Assembly: GCA_023853785.1 (NCBI GenBank)
Contig: JAJIRX010000798.1
Location: 1-64,000 of the forward strand
Source of the DNA: Psilocybe azurescens
Taxonomy: Eukaryota; Basidiomycota; Agaricomycetes; Agaricales; Agrocybaceae
DNA: 64,000 nt
Direction: 5' to 3'
The notes under the pieces are model-generated. The model did not search any database, was not told where the DNA came from, and saw only the letters and a program-made list of their open reading frames with translations. Each line of letters starts with the position of its first letter. Position 1 is the first letter of the stretch. Shown here in pieces: positions 1 through 9,606 of this stretch. Both the position numbers and the translations under genes were made by a program.

Positions 1-239
1 CCGTGCTGCTGCTGCCGTCCTCGCCCTCGCGGTCCTCGTCGTGGTCCTCGTCGTCCGTGTCCTCGTTGTCGCTGTCGCAGGTTGTCCTCGTCCTCGCCGG
101 TGTGGCCGTCGCGGTCGTTCTCGTCCTCTGTCGCGTCCGGGTTGGCTTTCGCCTGGCTCCGACCGACGAGGGCGTGGTGGTGGTGGAAGGAAAAAGGGTG
201 GGGGTCGGAATCAACAACGGACCGACGTGGCATCAACAT
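1..239 (-). CDS. possible 5' end of a gene running off the left edge
   Basis: On the minus strand a frame opens at an ATG at 239-237 and stays open to the window edge (about 79 codons). It reads as a His-run followed by an acidic, Asp/Glu-rich stretch and then a Gln/Arg/Gly-rich tail. The DNA is a GC-rich imperfect repeat of TCCTCG-type hexamers, so open frames on either strand are cheap; the plus strand offers a very hydrophobic Leu/Val reading. No family is recognised. It is listed because the composition differs sharply from the AT-rich DNA that follows. Confidence 0.2.
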   Translation of the reverse strand, partial: MLMPRRSVVDSDPHPFSFHHHHALVGRSQAKANPDATEDENDRDGHTGEDEDNLRQRQRGHGRRGPRRGPRGRGRQQQH

Positions 240-333
240 GTCACGCGCGCGTTGTTGTTCGGCCCGTGCCGAGCAGTGCCGAGAAATTCGGCTGTATTAG
301 TATGTAGTTAACTAGTTTTTTTATTTTCTATAA

Positions 334-410
334 GCCTTTGTGGCTCAGTTGGTTTATCCCGCTTATGTTCAGCGTTCTCCGATGCCCGAGTTCGATTCTT
401 GTTCATGTCT
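334..410 (+). repeat. tRNA-derived relic (SINE head or tRNA pseudogene)
   Basis: The segment has a perfect internal A box (TGGCTCAGTTGG, 340-351) and, about 35 nt later, a B-box-like GAGTTCGATTC (388-398), followed by a run of T that would serve as a pol III terminator. A T-arm with four of five pairs can be drawn, but only about half of the acceptor pairs form and the residue expected to be U33 is not U. It is therefore a decayed tRNA or the head of a SINE, not a working tRNA. Confidence 0.5.
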
Positions 411-461
411 TTTTTTCTATACTAGCATAAATTATAATAAAATATAATAAAAATAATGGGA

Positions 462-790
462 TATCATTCCACTTGGATTCCACCTTATTACATTGGAATG
501 GACCTGTATTGGACCAAACCCAATGTAATATATGATATTCCAGTTGGATTCCAATTGGATTCTATATAGATTCCAGCCATTCCATTGGAATGAAACTGGA
601 ATATTCCATTTGGAATGGCTTATTTTCTGGAATCCAATTGGAATCCATTTGGAATCCATGTTCATTTACCCATACAAAATAGCCAGGTGTATGGTATGAG
701 ATTTCAGACTGGAATCTAATGGAATCCATCTTCATTCCTGGAATGAAGTTGGATTCCATCTGGAATAGGTGGGGACAGTAAAGACCTCAC
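462..790. repeat. GGAATCC-rich degenerate repeat, block 1
   Basis: Dense short motifs of the type TTGGAATCCA, TGGATTCCA and ATTCCA on both strands form a quasi-palindromic low-complexity block. It ends at 769-790 with GTGGGGACAGTAAAGACC plus TCAC. The same motif class and a related end recur at 3968-4231 and 8040-8225. No coding capacity. Confidence 0.6.
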
Positions 791-864
791 TGTGAGTATA
801 TATAATTTTACTATGGAGATGCAAGAGTGCAACTCCAGCAAGCTGTAGAGCAGACTGTGAAGTA

Positions 865-1165
865 GCTGTGCTCATCCCCCTCCCACACATTATATGAGTG
901 AGGGAGATGTGAGCAAGAGGGATGAGCACAGCTCATCCCCAAGAGTGACTGCTATTATTATTTTTTCATGAGGTATAGAATGCCAATAAAAAAGGGGGGG
1001 ATGAGCAAAGCTTATTCCCCTGCAAGACATTATCATTGTGATTGGTATTATTTATTTATCAATGAGGAGGTGCAGGGTGCTGACAAGCGGGGGTCTGGGG
1101 TGCAGCCCCCAGCAAAGCTGTTGATCCTGCTGTGAGCATGGGGGGTGAGCAAAGCGAATCCCCCG
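865..1165. repeat. cluster of GATGAGC hairpins
   Basis: Three short inverted repeats of one design lie together: GGGATGAGC-ACA-GCTCATCCC at 919-939 (perfect 9-bp arms), a GGGGATGAGC/GCTTATTCCCC version at 994-1020 and a GGGGGTGAGC/GCGAATCCCCC version at 1140-1164. A half copy (GTGCTCATCCCCC) lies near 868. Function unknown; the third copy and its GGGGTCTGGGG neighbour hold nearly the only CpGs of the region. Confidence 0.5.
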
Positions 1166-1597
1166 ATGCGTAGCAGCAGGTCATAAAGCTTGTAATATAT
1201 TGAAATCACACAGTATTTATGCTTAGTCAGTATTACATACCATTTCTTACATAAGCTCTTAAGTAATCCATTTAAGTCACATGATATTTGTAATAAATTT
1301 CAAAGTTATAAAATACACTCAACAGAAATTGAACCAACAGCTTTATAAATATTAATTTTACACATGCTTTATCAACTACACTATTATTGCTTGTGGTATT
1401 TTCAACATTTTATAAATTATATATATACCAGTTTTTACAGCACCCAAGAACATATTCTAGCACTTTCTCCAAATCTATATTCACATATTATATATCAAAA
1501 TTATCAGAAAAATGAGGGTAATGCACTTGTAATTATATTATCATATGAATATTATGTCAGCATGTTCAATATGCAAAATACTGTAAATTTGAATATA
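1166..1597. other. AT-rich spacer, no gene seen
   Basis: Simple AT-rich sequence without a recognisable gene, repeat or CpG. It ends at the TA target site of the Tc1 element. Confidence 0.5.
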
Positions 1598-1913
1598 TAC
1601 AATGGCTCAAAAACTGTCCCACTTTTTGCAACTTTTGAATTAAGTTGCTAATAACATCAGAACTCCTCAACTAAAAAATCTGAAATTAATATATGTTATA
1701 GTTGAACATGTGACATTCATAATTGTCTCTAAGATCATATGATTTTCATAAAAAGTGATTGAGTAATAAAATAGACAAAATAATACAAAAGTGGAATAGT
1801 TGTTTGATCCACTATAATAAAACAAATATCTATTATATAATAAGGAAAATTGCACTGTATAAATTGTGAGAAAAATAAACGAAGTCATGTGACACTATTT
1901 ATAAAAGTTTGTC

Positions 1914-2961
1914 ATGTTGAATTCAAGTTTAACAATCTTTCTTTCTTTCCACCACCACACGAAGTCCTTTCAGCACTCCTCTATCGTTTCTCTTCTTGAA
2001 GAAGGCTTTTCTGTTTGTCAAATAGAGTCCAAAACTAGTTTTGGGAAGTCTACCATAGGAAGAATCAAGAAAGAGATCAATTCTGACAAGGAAAACAACA
2101 AAAATGGATGTCCTTCCAAGCTCATCCCAAAGGATAAACAAGCAATTGTACACCAAATCACTACTGGAAAACTGGACAATGCTGTCCAGGCTATCCACTA
2201 TATCAAAAATGCTATTGCCTCTTCTGTTTCTCCCCAAACAGTCAGAAATGCCCTCAAGGAAAACAATTTGTACTCTGTTGTCAAATCAAAGTGATCTTTT
2301 TTAAAGCTATGCATTGTCAAAAGAGCCTCAAATTTGCTCAGACCCATGCAAACTGGACTGTGGAGGACTGGAAAAGGATACTCTAGTCAGATAAAACAAA
2401 GATCAACAGGATTGGCTCAGATGGCAAGGTGTATACCTGAAAACCTAGAGGTGAATCAATCTCTGATAGGAGAACCACATCAACTGTCAAGTATGGATGA
2501 GGAAATAATCTCATAGTATGGGGTGTATGGGCTGGAATGGGGCGGGAACACTTGTGGAGATTGAGGGAAATATTAATGCAGTGCAATACTGTGAGATTTT
2601 GGAGCATGGGCTGGATGAAAGCTTTGAGAACTTAGAGATGACAGAGGAGAGAGGATTTTTCAGCAGGATAATGACCCCAAACACACCTCCAAAAGGGCCA
2701 GTCAGTGGTTTTGGATAACAACATTGAAGTTATGGAATGGCCTCCTCAATTCTCTGATATCAACCCCATTGAACACTTGCGGGTGCACCTCAAAAGGCAG
2801 ATGAACACCTTTAAAATACCACTCAAAGGAGTATTTGAATTGTGGGAGAGACTGGCTGCAGAATGGAACAAAATCCCTCCAGAAATATGCCAAAATCTCA
2901 TAAAAAGCATGCCAAGAAGAATGGAGGCTGTTATCAAGGCAAAAGATGGTCACAATAAGTA
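1914..2961 (+). pseudogene. Tc1-family DD34E transposase, broken
   Basis: An N-terminal helix-turn-helix region (LLEEGFSVCQIESKTSFGKS) is followed by the catalytic core. The first Asp lies in SDKTKI, the second in QQDNDPKHTS and the Glu in DINPIEHL, with 34 residues between the second Asp and the Glu once frames are joined. The frame breaks after 2294 (TGA). Stops replace Trp in IL-W-SDK and in the following YTW, another TGA interrupts the KYGGGNN segment, and frame changes occur near 2518, 2660 and 2710. The last codon (Tyr) is the insertion site of the nested element. It cannot encode a working enzyme. Confidence 0.85.
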
Positions 2962-3425
2962 CAGTGAGGGACAAAACCATTCAAATGATTTTTGAAGTTG
3001 GATTGTTCCTTGAATAACTCAAGAATAACTCAACCAAACAAGTTCAAACTTTACACAGTGGTTGTGGAAGAGAGTACAAAAGGAGTGGAATGATATTCCA
3101 GCCTCTGTCTGTCAAAATCTGATAGTGAGTATGCCTAGAAGGGTTCAGGCTGTATTACAGGCAAAAGGAGGCTATACTAAGTACTAGAATATTAGAATAT
3201 TGTTTTATAACATAAGAGGGACAAACTGTTCAAATGGACTTGTGCTAGTAAAATAATAATAGTGTGGGAAGTAATGAAGATTACATAATAAAACAAATTG
3301 GAGCATGTTAGTCACATGGTATTCTACCACATTATAAAGTTTGAATTTGTTTGGTCGAGTTTTTCTTGAGTTATTCAAGGAACAGTCCAACTTCAAAATC
3401 ATTTGAACAGTTTTGTCTCTCACTG
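2962..3425 (+). mobile_element. nested Tc1 deletion derivative (464 bp)
   Basis: A second element sits inside element A, flanked by TA (2960-2961 and 3426-3427). TIRs of about 95 bp begin CAGTGAGGGACAAAACC (left) and CAGTGAGAGACAAAACTG (right, reversed). It keeps only the last 37 or so codons of its own transposase. Removing it and one TA restores the host reading ...HNKY-stop exactly, so the insertion fell in the final Tyr codon; the first base of the element keeps that codon Tyr (TAC) and adds ten foreign residues. Confidence 0.88.
3074..3187 (+). pseudogene. C-terminal fragment of a Tc1 transposase
   Basis: The frame reads VQKEWNDIPASVCQ...SMPRR...GGYTKY-stop, the typical end of a Tc1 transposase and clearly a paralogue of the end of element A (EWNKIPPEICQN...SMPRRMEAV). 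No catalytic residues are left, so the nested element must have been moved by enzyme supplied in trans. Confidence 0.8.
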
Positions 3426-3648
3426 TATTAAATAGAGGGTCAAACAACTGTCCCACTTTTGTATTAATTTGTCTATTTTATTACTCAATCATTTTTTATC
3501 CAAATGACATGATTTTGGAGGCAATTATAAAGGTCACATGTTCAACTATAACATATATTAATTTCAGACTTTTTAGTTGAATGGTTTCCATGTCATTAGA
3601 AATTTAATTCAAAGTTGCAAAAACAGGACAGTTTTTTGAGCCACTGTA

Positions 3649-3967
3649 TGGACATTGTAAACTACTTTTTGCAACAAAATAGCACCTTGTTAGCTATATT
3701 TAATAGTGTAGCAATAATAAAAATTAATAGAGTGCAAAAATCAATTTTATTTAACAAATTTAGATTATATAAGCACGGGTTTATATTAAAAATAGGTATT
3801 TCTTTACCAGAAAATTTTCAATTTTATGTAACTATTATATAAACATATTCTTCTAAATTTTACAATTCTAACAATACCATATTTGTCACAAACTGATAAG
3901 GTCTATGTATGCTGTTTGTGTTATTGCTTGCTGAGCTGTAAATGGTATGCTGACATAATACAGTTCT
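3649..3967. other. AT-rich spacer, no gene seen
   Basis: AT-rich, CpG-free sequence with no recognisable feature between Tc1 element A and the second GGAATCC block. Confidence 0.5.
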
Positions 3968-4231
3968 GCTTGGTACCACTTGGATTCCACTTGGAATTGG
4001 GTCTAATTAAGTTTAAAATTTAGATGAATTCCATTTGGATTCCAATCAGATTTGGGTTGGACTCAGTAATGGTGGAACCAGTTGGTACCATTGATTCCAA
4101 TTGGAATCTGATCAGAAAAATTTAGACATTTTTCTGCTAATTTGGCAAAGACACTGCCAATAAAATTCTGGTCAGAACCAGTCAGAGTCCAACCAGTTCC
4201 AACCAGTACCTGTGGGGGAGTGTAAAGACAT
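3968..4231. repeat. GGAATCC-rich degenerate repeat, block 2
   Basis: Same motif class as block 1 (TTGGATTCCA, CAATTGGAATC, many GGAACCAGT variants), ending near 4212 with GTGGGGGAGTGTAAAGACA. The shared end and composition indicate one family, but internal sequence is not colinear with block 1. Confidence 0.5.
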
Positions 4232-4304
4232 CTTTCTACCCTGTCTTCAAAGCATATATATCCTGTCTTTGCATACATATCCTCTGTCCTAAGTGCATAT
4301 ATTC

Positions 4305-4535
4305 TGTTTTTTAAAAAGACCAAAGCAATCAAATAAAAACCATGAGATTGGGAGGTCAACGCATAGTGTACAATAATGCAAATACTTTACTTATATACTG
4401 TAAATATATTTTATACTAGCTAAATTTACTCTGTAACAGAGAATTCAGTTTATATAAAAATTCTACATACTTGTGGTGGCACATTCAGTGCACAGGATCA
4501 CAGGAATTGAGCTGTTTGATTCTCAGATTCCAACA
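4305..4535 (-). repeat. 3' LTR of the gag-only element
   Basis: Left copy of the long terminal repeat, TGTTTT...CCAACA in plus-strand reading. It shares the central AAAAGACCAAAGCAATCA motif and the CACAGGAATTGAGCT motif with the copy at 5679-5905. Confidence 0.8.
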
Positions 4536-4604
4536 CACCCTTGCAAACAGCAAATGACCAGAAAATAAGACAAAAATAAAAGAAATAAATCACACCCTCA
4601 GAAA

Positions 4605-5365
4605 CTAAAAAGCTTCATCATCATCAGAGTCATCCTTCAAAGCAAGAGCAGTATGCCCTATAGATCCAGATTTGGTGGGGTTGTGGTTGGAAAAATTGGT
4701 GCAGTTGGACTGATAATAACCTTTCTTACCACATGAAAATAAGTAATGTGGGCGATACCATGAGAGGGGCACCAGTAACAGCCATAGCTTCATTCTGGGG
4801 TCCTCAGAAGCTTGTGCTTGGTGTGGGGATATTGGTGTTGGTGCTGGTATTCATTCATGAGGCAGATGATAACATAGGTGAGTGTATTGTATGAATGGAG
4901 AAGTCCTGAAGTAATGGCAAAAATAAGATTGTCCTCAGTGACTTTCACACCTGTTTCCTCAAGAAGAAATGCAATATGGTGGACACTGGCAACATAGGCA
5001 GACATGACTTCACCATGATTAAGACAAAGACAGTGAAAATAGCAATGGAGAGAAATAATGGTGGAGCAACCACAGGATGCATGAATATCTGAGAGTGTTT
5101 TCCAGATGACAGAGGGGCCTGGGTTATGGCAGTGAGCAAGCTGGGAAAGGGTTACACAAAGAATGAGCTCTGCACAAGTCTCAGATTGCTTGTGCATAAA
5201 ATCCTTGACTTTCTTGGTCTGTTCAGTCCTCCCAGAATGTTCTGCAGTGCCATCCACATAATCCAGTAAGCTCTTGCGAGTAAGTAAGGCTTCCATGTAA
5301 ATCTCCCACTCAAAATAATTCCCATCAGTGAGTTTGTTGAAGGTAGTTTCAGATGGCATGATCAT
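4605..5365 (-). pseudogene. Copia-like Gag with damaged zinc knuckle
   Basis: The first 191 residues (5365-4790) begin with FNKLTDGNYFEWEIYMEALL, the typical opening of Copia-type Gag proteins, and carry the helical multimerisation region. A frame change near 4790 leads to a CCHC knuckle in the second part: SCGKKGYYQSNC has lost the first Cys of the consensus and has Tyr where His is expected (a C-to-T transition). The protein ends in an acidic DDSDDDEAF tail. The start is placed at the ATG at 5365, about 310 nt inside the 5' LTR. RNA binding through the knuckle is unlikely. Confidence 0.7.
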
Positions 5366-5425
5366 GCACTAAAAATAGATTTGATGATGGCAATGATGGT
5401 AACAATGATAAAATGATGATTCCAG

Positions 5426-5525
5426 CAGTGATTTGGCTTCTGCAAGCAATTCAGGTTCAACAGTGATTCAGCTTTCATAAGCAATTCAGGTTTGGCAGTG
5501 ATTTGGCTTCCACAAGCAAAGATGG
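5426..5525. repeat. 35-bp minisatellite in the LTR element leader
   Basis: Three head-to-tail units with a 35-bp period begin CAGTGATTTGGCTTC, CAGTGATTCAGCTTTC and CAGTGATTTGGCTTCC (5426, 5461 and 5496); the last is partial. They lie between the 5' LTR and gag. Confidence 0.75.
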
Positions 5526-5678
5526 CTCTCGGTGAGCAAGGTTATGATTATGATGATGATGATAACAATTTGATGAAAAGAGATTCAGCCCCAGTAGGCA
5601 AGAACAACAAACATAGACAAAGAGTGTGCAAGTGATGGCAAAGGACTGGCAGCAGAGACAGTTAGGGTTACATGTTTA

Positions 5679-5905
5679 TGTTGAAAAGACCAAAGCAATC
5701 AGATAAAAACCATGAGATTGGGAGGTAAACATGTAGCATACAATAATGTAAATACTTTACTTATATACTGTAAATGTAATTTATACTAGCTAAACTTACT
5801 CTGTAACAGAGAATTCAGTTTATATAAAAATTCTATATACTTGTGGCAGCACATTCAGTGCATGGGATCACAGGAATTGAGCTATTTGATTCCCAGATTC
5901 CAACA
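5679..5905 (-). repeat. 5' LTR of the gag-only element
   Basis: Right copy of the long terminal repeat, TGTTGAAAAGACC...CCAACA in plus-strand reading. See the left copy at 4305-4535. Confidence 0.8.
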
Positions 5906-5932
5906 CTGTTCTGCTTACTCTCTCTCAGTTAT

Positions 5933-7124
5933 CTACATGGTTATTGTGTTTTGCTCTCTTCTCTTTGTTCTCCTTCCACTAATTATGGCCATGACTGCAA
6001 GGCTAAATGTGCCACTGCACAATATCAGCCCATCTCCAGGCCCTCTTCCTCCTCTACTTCTGTATTCAATCCTGGAGCACCTTTTTTTCAGCCACCTGGT
6101 CCCTCTGCCCACTCTATACCCTCTAGTCATTCCATGCCTCCAAATTTCAGCTTCACTCCTCTGCTTGAGCCTAACCCTACCTCTGGCCTGTCCAAGACTG
6201 CAATTCATGCTATCATAGACTCCAATCATAAATCAACCAGGCAGCTCATAGACTTGTCCCATGAAGCAAACAAGGATATGGTGAAAGAGATTGTACACAG
6301 CCTGCTGGCTTTACCTGTCTTCCAGCATCAGCCTGCTCCTCCCTCATCCACTGTCCCCACTGCTGCACCAGATGTCCCAAAGATGAGGAAATATAAAGTG
6401 CTATTCCCCAAAGCTTTTGATAGCTATTCTTCCAGCATACACAACTTCTGCTTTTTCTGGAAGAATTTCCTCTACTCTGATCCCTCTGCCTACACTGACA
6501 TTACTGCAAAAGTCCACATGACTCTAAGCACTTTTGATGACAGCTCTGCCTGTATCTGGTGCAACAGAGTTATCAAAGATATTAAATCCAGCACTTTCAT
6601 TGTTACATCTTGGGAGGACTTCAAAATGAAGTTCAAGGATGCATTTTTGATCACTACAAACACAATGAAACTGCACAGGAGATTTCTAGCATCTGCCAAG
6701 ATTCCAGATCTACTCAAAATTTCCTGATTGAGTTCAAAAACTTGGCCCTGCATTCTGAGCTCAATGATGCTGCTCTTGTCCAGTGTCTGAAGCACACTCT
6801 GAATATCTGGCTACTCTACTGCAAGAGATCAACCACTCTTCTGCCTACTTGGCCTCCTTCAAGGAATGGAAGGCAGCTACCTTGGCTACTGCCCATAAGC
6901 TGCACGAGAGCAATGCCTCCATGGACAACACTGTCAACTCTGCTCACTGTGGGAGCACTGTCATGGCTTCTTGCTGGTTCAGGCCTGTGGGTAATGTACC
7001 TGTATGCACCTCTTCTTCCAGTCGACAAGCCCCTGTGACACCTGCTTCCAATGTCTCTGTAGAACCTCTGTTCTGTCTCAGCATGGAACACAGCAAACAA
7101 CAGCATCAACACAGAAGGCTTTAG
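5933..7124 (+). pseudogene. Gypsy-type Gag relic
   Basis: A Pro/Ser-rich N-terminal part is followed by a retrotransposon-gag core: SWEDFKMKFKDAF, then after a frame change near 6640 FLIEFKNLALHSELNDAAL, then after another near 6780 SAYLASFKEWKAATLA. These match the usual order in Ty3/Gypsy Gag proteins (capsid region with EF..LA and ND motifs). No zinc knuckle or pol follows and no LTR pair encloses it. It abuts the outer edge of the neighbouring 5' LTR, so the LTR element may have landed beside or inside it. Confidence 0.65.
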
Positions 7125-7886
7125 GCGTCAAACCCAACATACCAAGACAAAAATCAAAACAAATACAACCACATTCTGCCATTTCTGTGCCACTTCAAGA
7201 CAAATACAAATTCATAGCCACCCACCCACATGTCTTTCAGCACCCAAGACCACAAAATAAACATGACATGCCCTTCTTCAAAGCTAATATATTTACTGAG
7301 GAGTAGGAAATTCTTCCAACCAATCATTTGATATATTCCAGGCATATAAATTTTAGTATAGAAAAACATATTCAAAGTAGATACTTTCATCTGTTTTTGG
7401 GGTCAAATTTTGGATCTACAAATCACACAAGATATTTTTTGCTATACACCCATCTGCCAGAACAAATGCTTTAGCTATCTAAACCACTGTCTTACTCATC
7501 TGTTTAAAACTGAAAACACAGCTTGCCCACTGGTTATCTTTTGCTGTTTGCTCTCTTTCACAAACTTCATACGTTGTTGCATTGTTCCAAAGCCTATATT
7601 TGTCCCTGTTTGCTTATGCTCTTGTTGTGCCCTCCCAATCCGCTTACTTGTCCCTTTGCTTGCAAATGATTATTGTCTTCATCTACCCTAAATTTTCTAA
7701 CAGTTAACATTAAAAGAAGAAAACACATTCCTACCCAGAACAGTTTATCTCACTTTCACCTCTCTGCCATCTTTCATCTCTGCCCCTGCCAACAAGTTTG
7801 CTAGTCCACTCTGTGACATGGCCTCCCTGCTTTGCTTCAACTGCAGCACCTTGCAGTACTTCTCACTCCCCCACATATTCCCTAGG
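7125..7886. other. no recognisable gene
   Basis: AT-rich decayed sequence with only short open frames; I see no family motif. It may be the eroded remainder of the Gypsy-like element. Confidence 0.4.
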
Positions 7887-8012
7887 ACTGGAGGGATTGA
7901 GAAAGGAAGTGAAGGGAATAGAGGGAATAGAGGGAATAGAGAGGATTGAAGAGGGAATGAAGGAATTGGAGAGGGAATAGAGGGGAATAGAGGGGAATGA
8001 AGGGGAATAGAG
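7887..8012. repeat. GGGAATAGA purine microsatellite
   Basis: Tandem degenerate units GGGAATAGAG, GGAATGAAG and GGAATTGGAGA give an almost pure-purine plus strand over about 125 bp, the kind of tract that can form triplex DNA. Confidence 0.75.
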
Positions 8013-8039
8013 TTATTCATAGCCAATACAGTAATAAAG

Positions 8040-8225
8040 TGGAATTCCCACAGCTTGAAGCTTTCAATTCCACTGTGGAATCCGCCATTCCACCAGAATT
8101 GATATTAAATAATATAGCAGAGCTTTGTGCTATATTTTTGCTCTCATTCCTGGCGGAATAGTGGATTCTGTAGCAGACTCTGGCGGACTCCGGCTGGAAT
8201 ATGTGGGGGACACAAAAGCCCTCAC
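8040..8225. repeat. GGAATCC-rich degenerate repeat, block 3
   Basis: Motifs such as TGGAATTCCCAC, TGTGGAATCCGCC and GGCGGAATAGTGG, ending at 8203-8225 with GTGGGGGACACAAAAGCC plus CTCAC. This is the clearest version of the end shared with blocks 1 and 2. Confidence 0.5.
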
Positions 8226-8840
8226 ACCTTGGGCCACTTCACAAAGTCTTGTGGTCTCCCCAAAAACTCAAACATTCAACACTGTTTCAGTCAAGACTCA
8301 AATGTGCACATGCCATTGTCAAACACTTCCAGGCCCTGCCAGATGATGTTCTCCCCATGTCTGCAGAGCATACCATGCTCAACCTGTTCTGCTCTCTGCA
8401 CTCTTCTTTTGTCTCTGAGCCCCAACCACCTTTTTTTACACACAGACTTGCCCCTGTTCATTGCTGATAGTGACTATGTCGAGGATGTCCTAGACAGCCT
8501 GCTTTCTCTGCAGAGACAGTAAAAGTGACAACAACAACATGACAGATGACCACACACACACTAATACAGAGAGTGTCTATGGGGAATTTTGAACCCCACA
8601 CTTCAGCTTGAAGTGTGTACCCACTAATAGTGGCCCTAAGAAGGTCTGGAAATAGTATTACATTAGAATAGAGATTTGTAAAAGTCTCATCATCCACCAA
8701 GAAATCATAAAAACAAACATATTATTCCGAAATTCTTGCAAGCTAATCCTTGTATTCACTCTCTGTTTGAATATTGTTGTGTAGCATGATTATTAAAAGC
8801 ACAAGCTTACCTTCCCAGTGATGAACTAGTCATTGTAAAA
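8226..8840. other. no recognisable gene; one perfect-arm palindrome
   Basis: Open frames up to 131 codons (8127-8522) show no family motif. At about 8599-8619 the sequence CACACTTCAGCTTGAAGTGT forms a near-perfect palindrome. Probably eroded transposon DNA. Confidence 0.35.
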
Positions 8841-9406
8841 TTTGATTAAAGTGTTATGCTGCAAGCACACACCACAGCAAGCATCTCAATGGAAGCTGCT
8901 GAAGTAGCGGTGTCCCAGCAGAAACTATGTCCTGAGTCTTTGGACTCATCAACACCAATCAGCACCAGCCATTTCTTCAGAATGGCTAAGAATGCCTGCT
9001 GAGACAAGGTGTTCCCTAATGCATCTGAGAAAAGTGGCTCAGTGAGAGGTTTGGGGTCAAAAATGACTAAGTTCTGGAGTGCTGTGACTGGGCATGTGGC
9101 TGAGCCAACTGGCATGCAGGCAATGAGAATGGTGATGCTGGTTCAAAATGGGTCAGTTTTAGAGAAGGGGAGGGAGAGGTGGATATGTGTGCAGGCTTCA
9201 ATTGACAGGACAAACTTGATGGAAGACTGTGAAAGATGTATGACCAGATTAAGTTTAATGAATGTTGGGACAGTAAACTCATTGCAGCACAAGAAACTAG
9301 CCCAAGCAAGCTTTGTTGTGGTGTCAAAGTTGAGGTTTTCCAGAAGAGATAAATCATCAGCAACTGCCAAAATTAGGCAGTTGGGCAATTGTCTTCCAGA
9401 ATACAT
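8841..9406 (-). pseudogene. tyrosine recombinase relic (Crypton/DIRS type)
   Basis: Reading the minus strand from 9406, the pieces NFDTTTKLAWASFL, SLPFSKTDPF, PLFSDALGNTLSQQAFL and DSGHSFCWDTATSAASIEML appear in the order and spacing of fungal Crypton- or DIRS-type tyrosine recombinases. The GHSF motif keeps the catalytic His, but the following Arg is Cys and the final active-site Tyr region is missing. Frames change near 9143 and 9067. The Arg-to-Cys change is a C-to-T transition. No neighbouring element boundaries were found. Confidence 0.6.
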
Positions 9407-9606
9407 AACATGTTTTGGGCAACTGCCAGGGGTTAATAGATTCCTTTAGCCACTACAGATGTGTCTGACACATCTACATCCACAGTGCACAGCAACATAC
9501 TCTCTCTCAAAATATAAATTCCTCAAAAACAATGTCCATTTCCAATCAACATTACTATCCCCCTCCTGTGACAGTAGTAACTATTGTGACTACAGGAGTA
9601 TCAATA

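Larger units (their letters stand above)
1600..3646 (+). mobile_element. Tc1/mariner element A, degenerate, with long TIRs
   Basis: The element is bounded by TA duplications (1598-1599 and 3647-3648). It has long terminal inverted repeats of about 210 bp (1600-1810 and 3438-3646) that begin CAATGGCTCAAAAACTG on the left and CAGTGGCTCAAAAAACTG on the right. It carries one transposase relic and was later hit by a second Tc1-type element (2962-3425). Subtracting the insertion gives about 1.58 kb, normal for a Tc1 element. TIRs of this length are longer than in most Tc1 elements. Confidence 0.9.
4305..5905 (-). mobile_element. gag-only (non-autonomous) LTR retrotransposon
   Basis: Two direct repeats of about 230 bp (4305-4535 and 5679-5905) start TGTT and end AACA. 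They enclose 1.14 kb with a Gag-like relic on the minus strand, so the 5' LTR is the right-hand copy. No protease, integrase or reverse transcriptase is present and there is no room for them. I could not find a clear target-site duplication, a convincing primer-binding site or a purine tract. The two LTRs differ by scattered substitutions and small indels, so the insertion is old. Confidence 0.8.

Noticed and set aside
4305..5905. The two direct repeats as LTRs of the adjacent Gypsy-like gag
   Set aside because: The Gypsy-like gag lies outside the pair, and the sequence enclosed by the repeats has a Copia-like Gag in the opposite direction.
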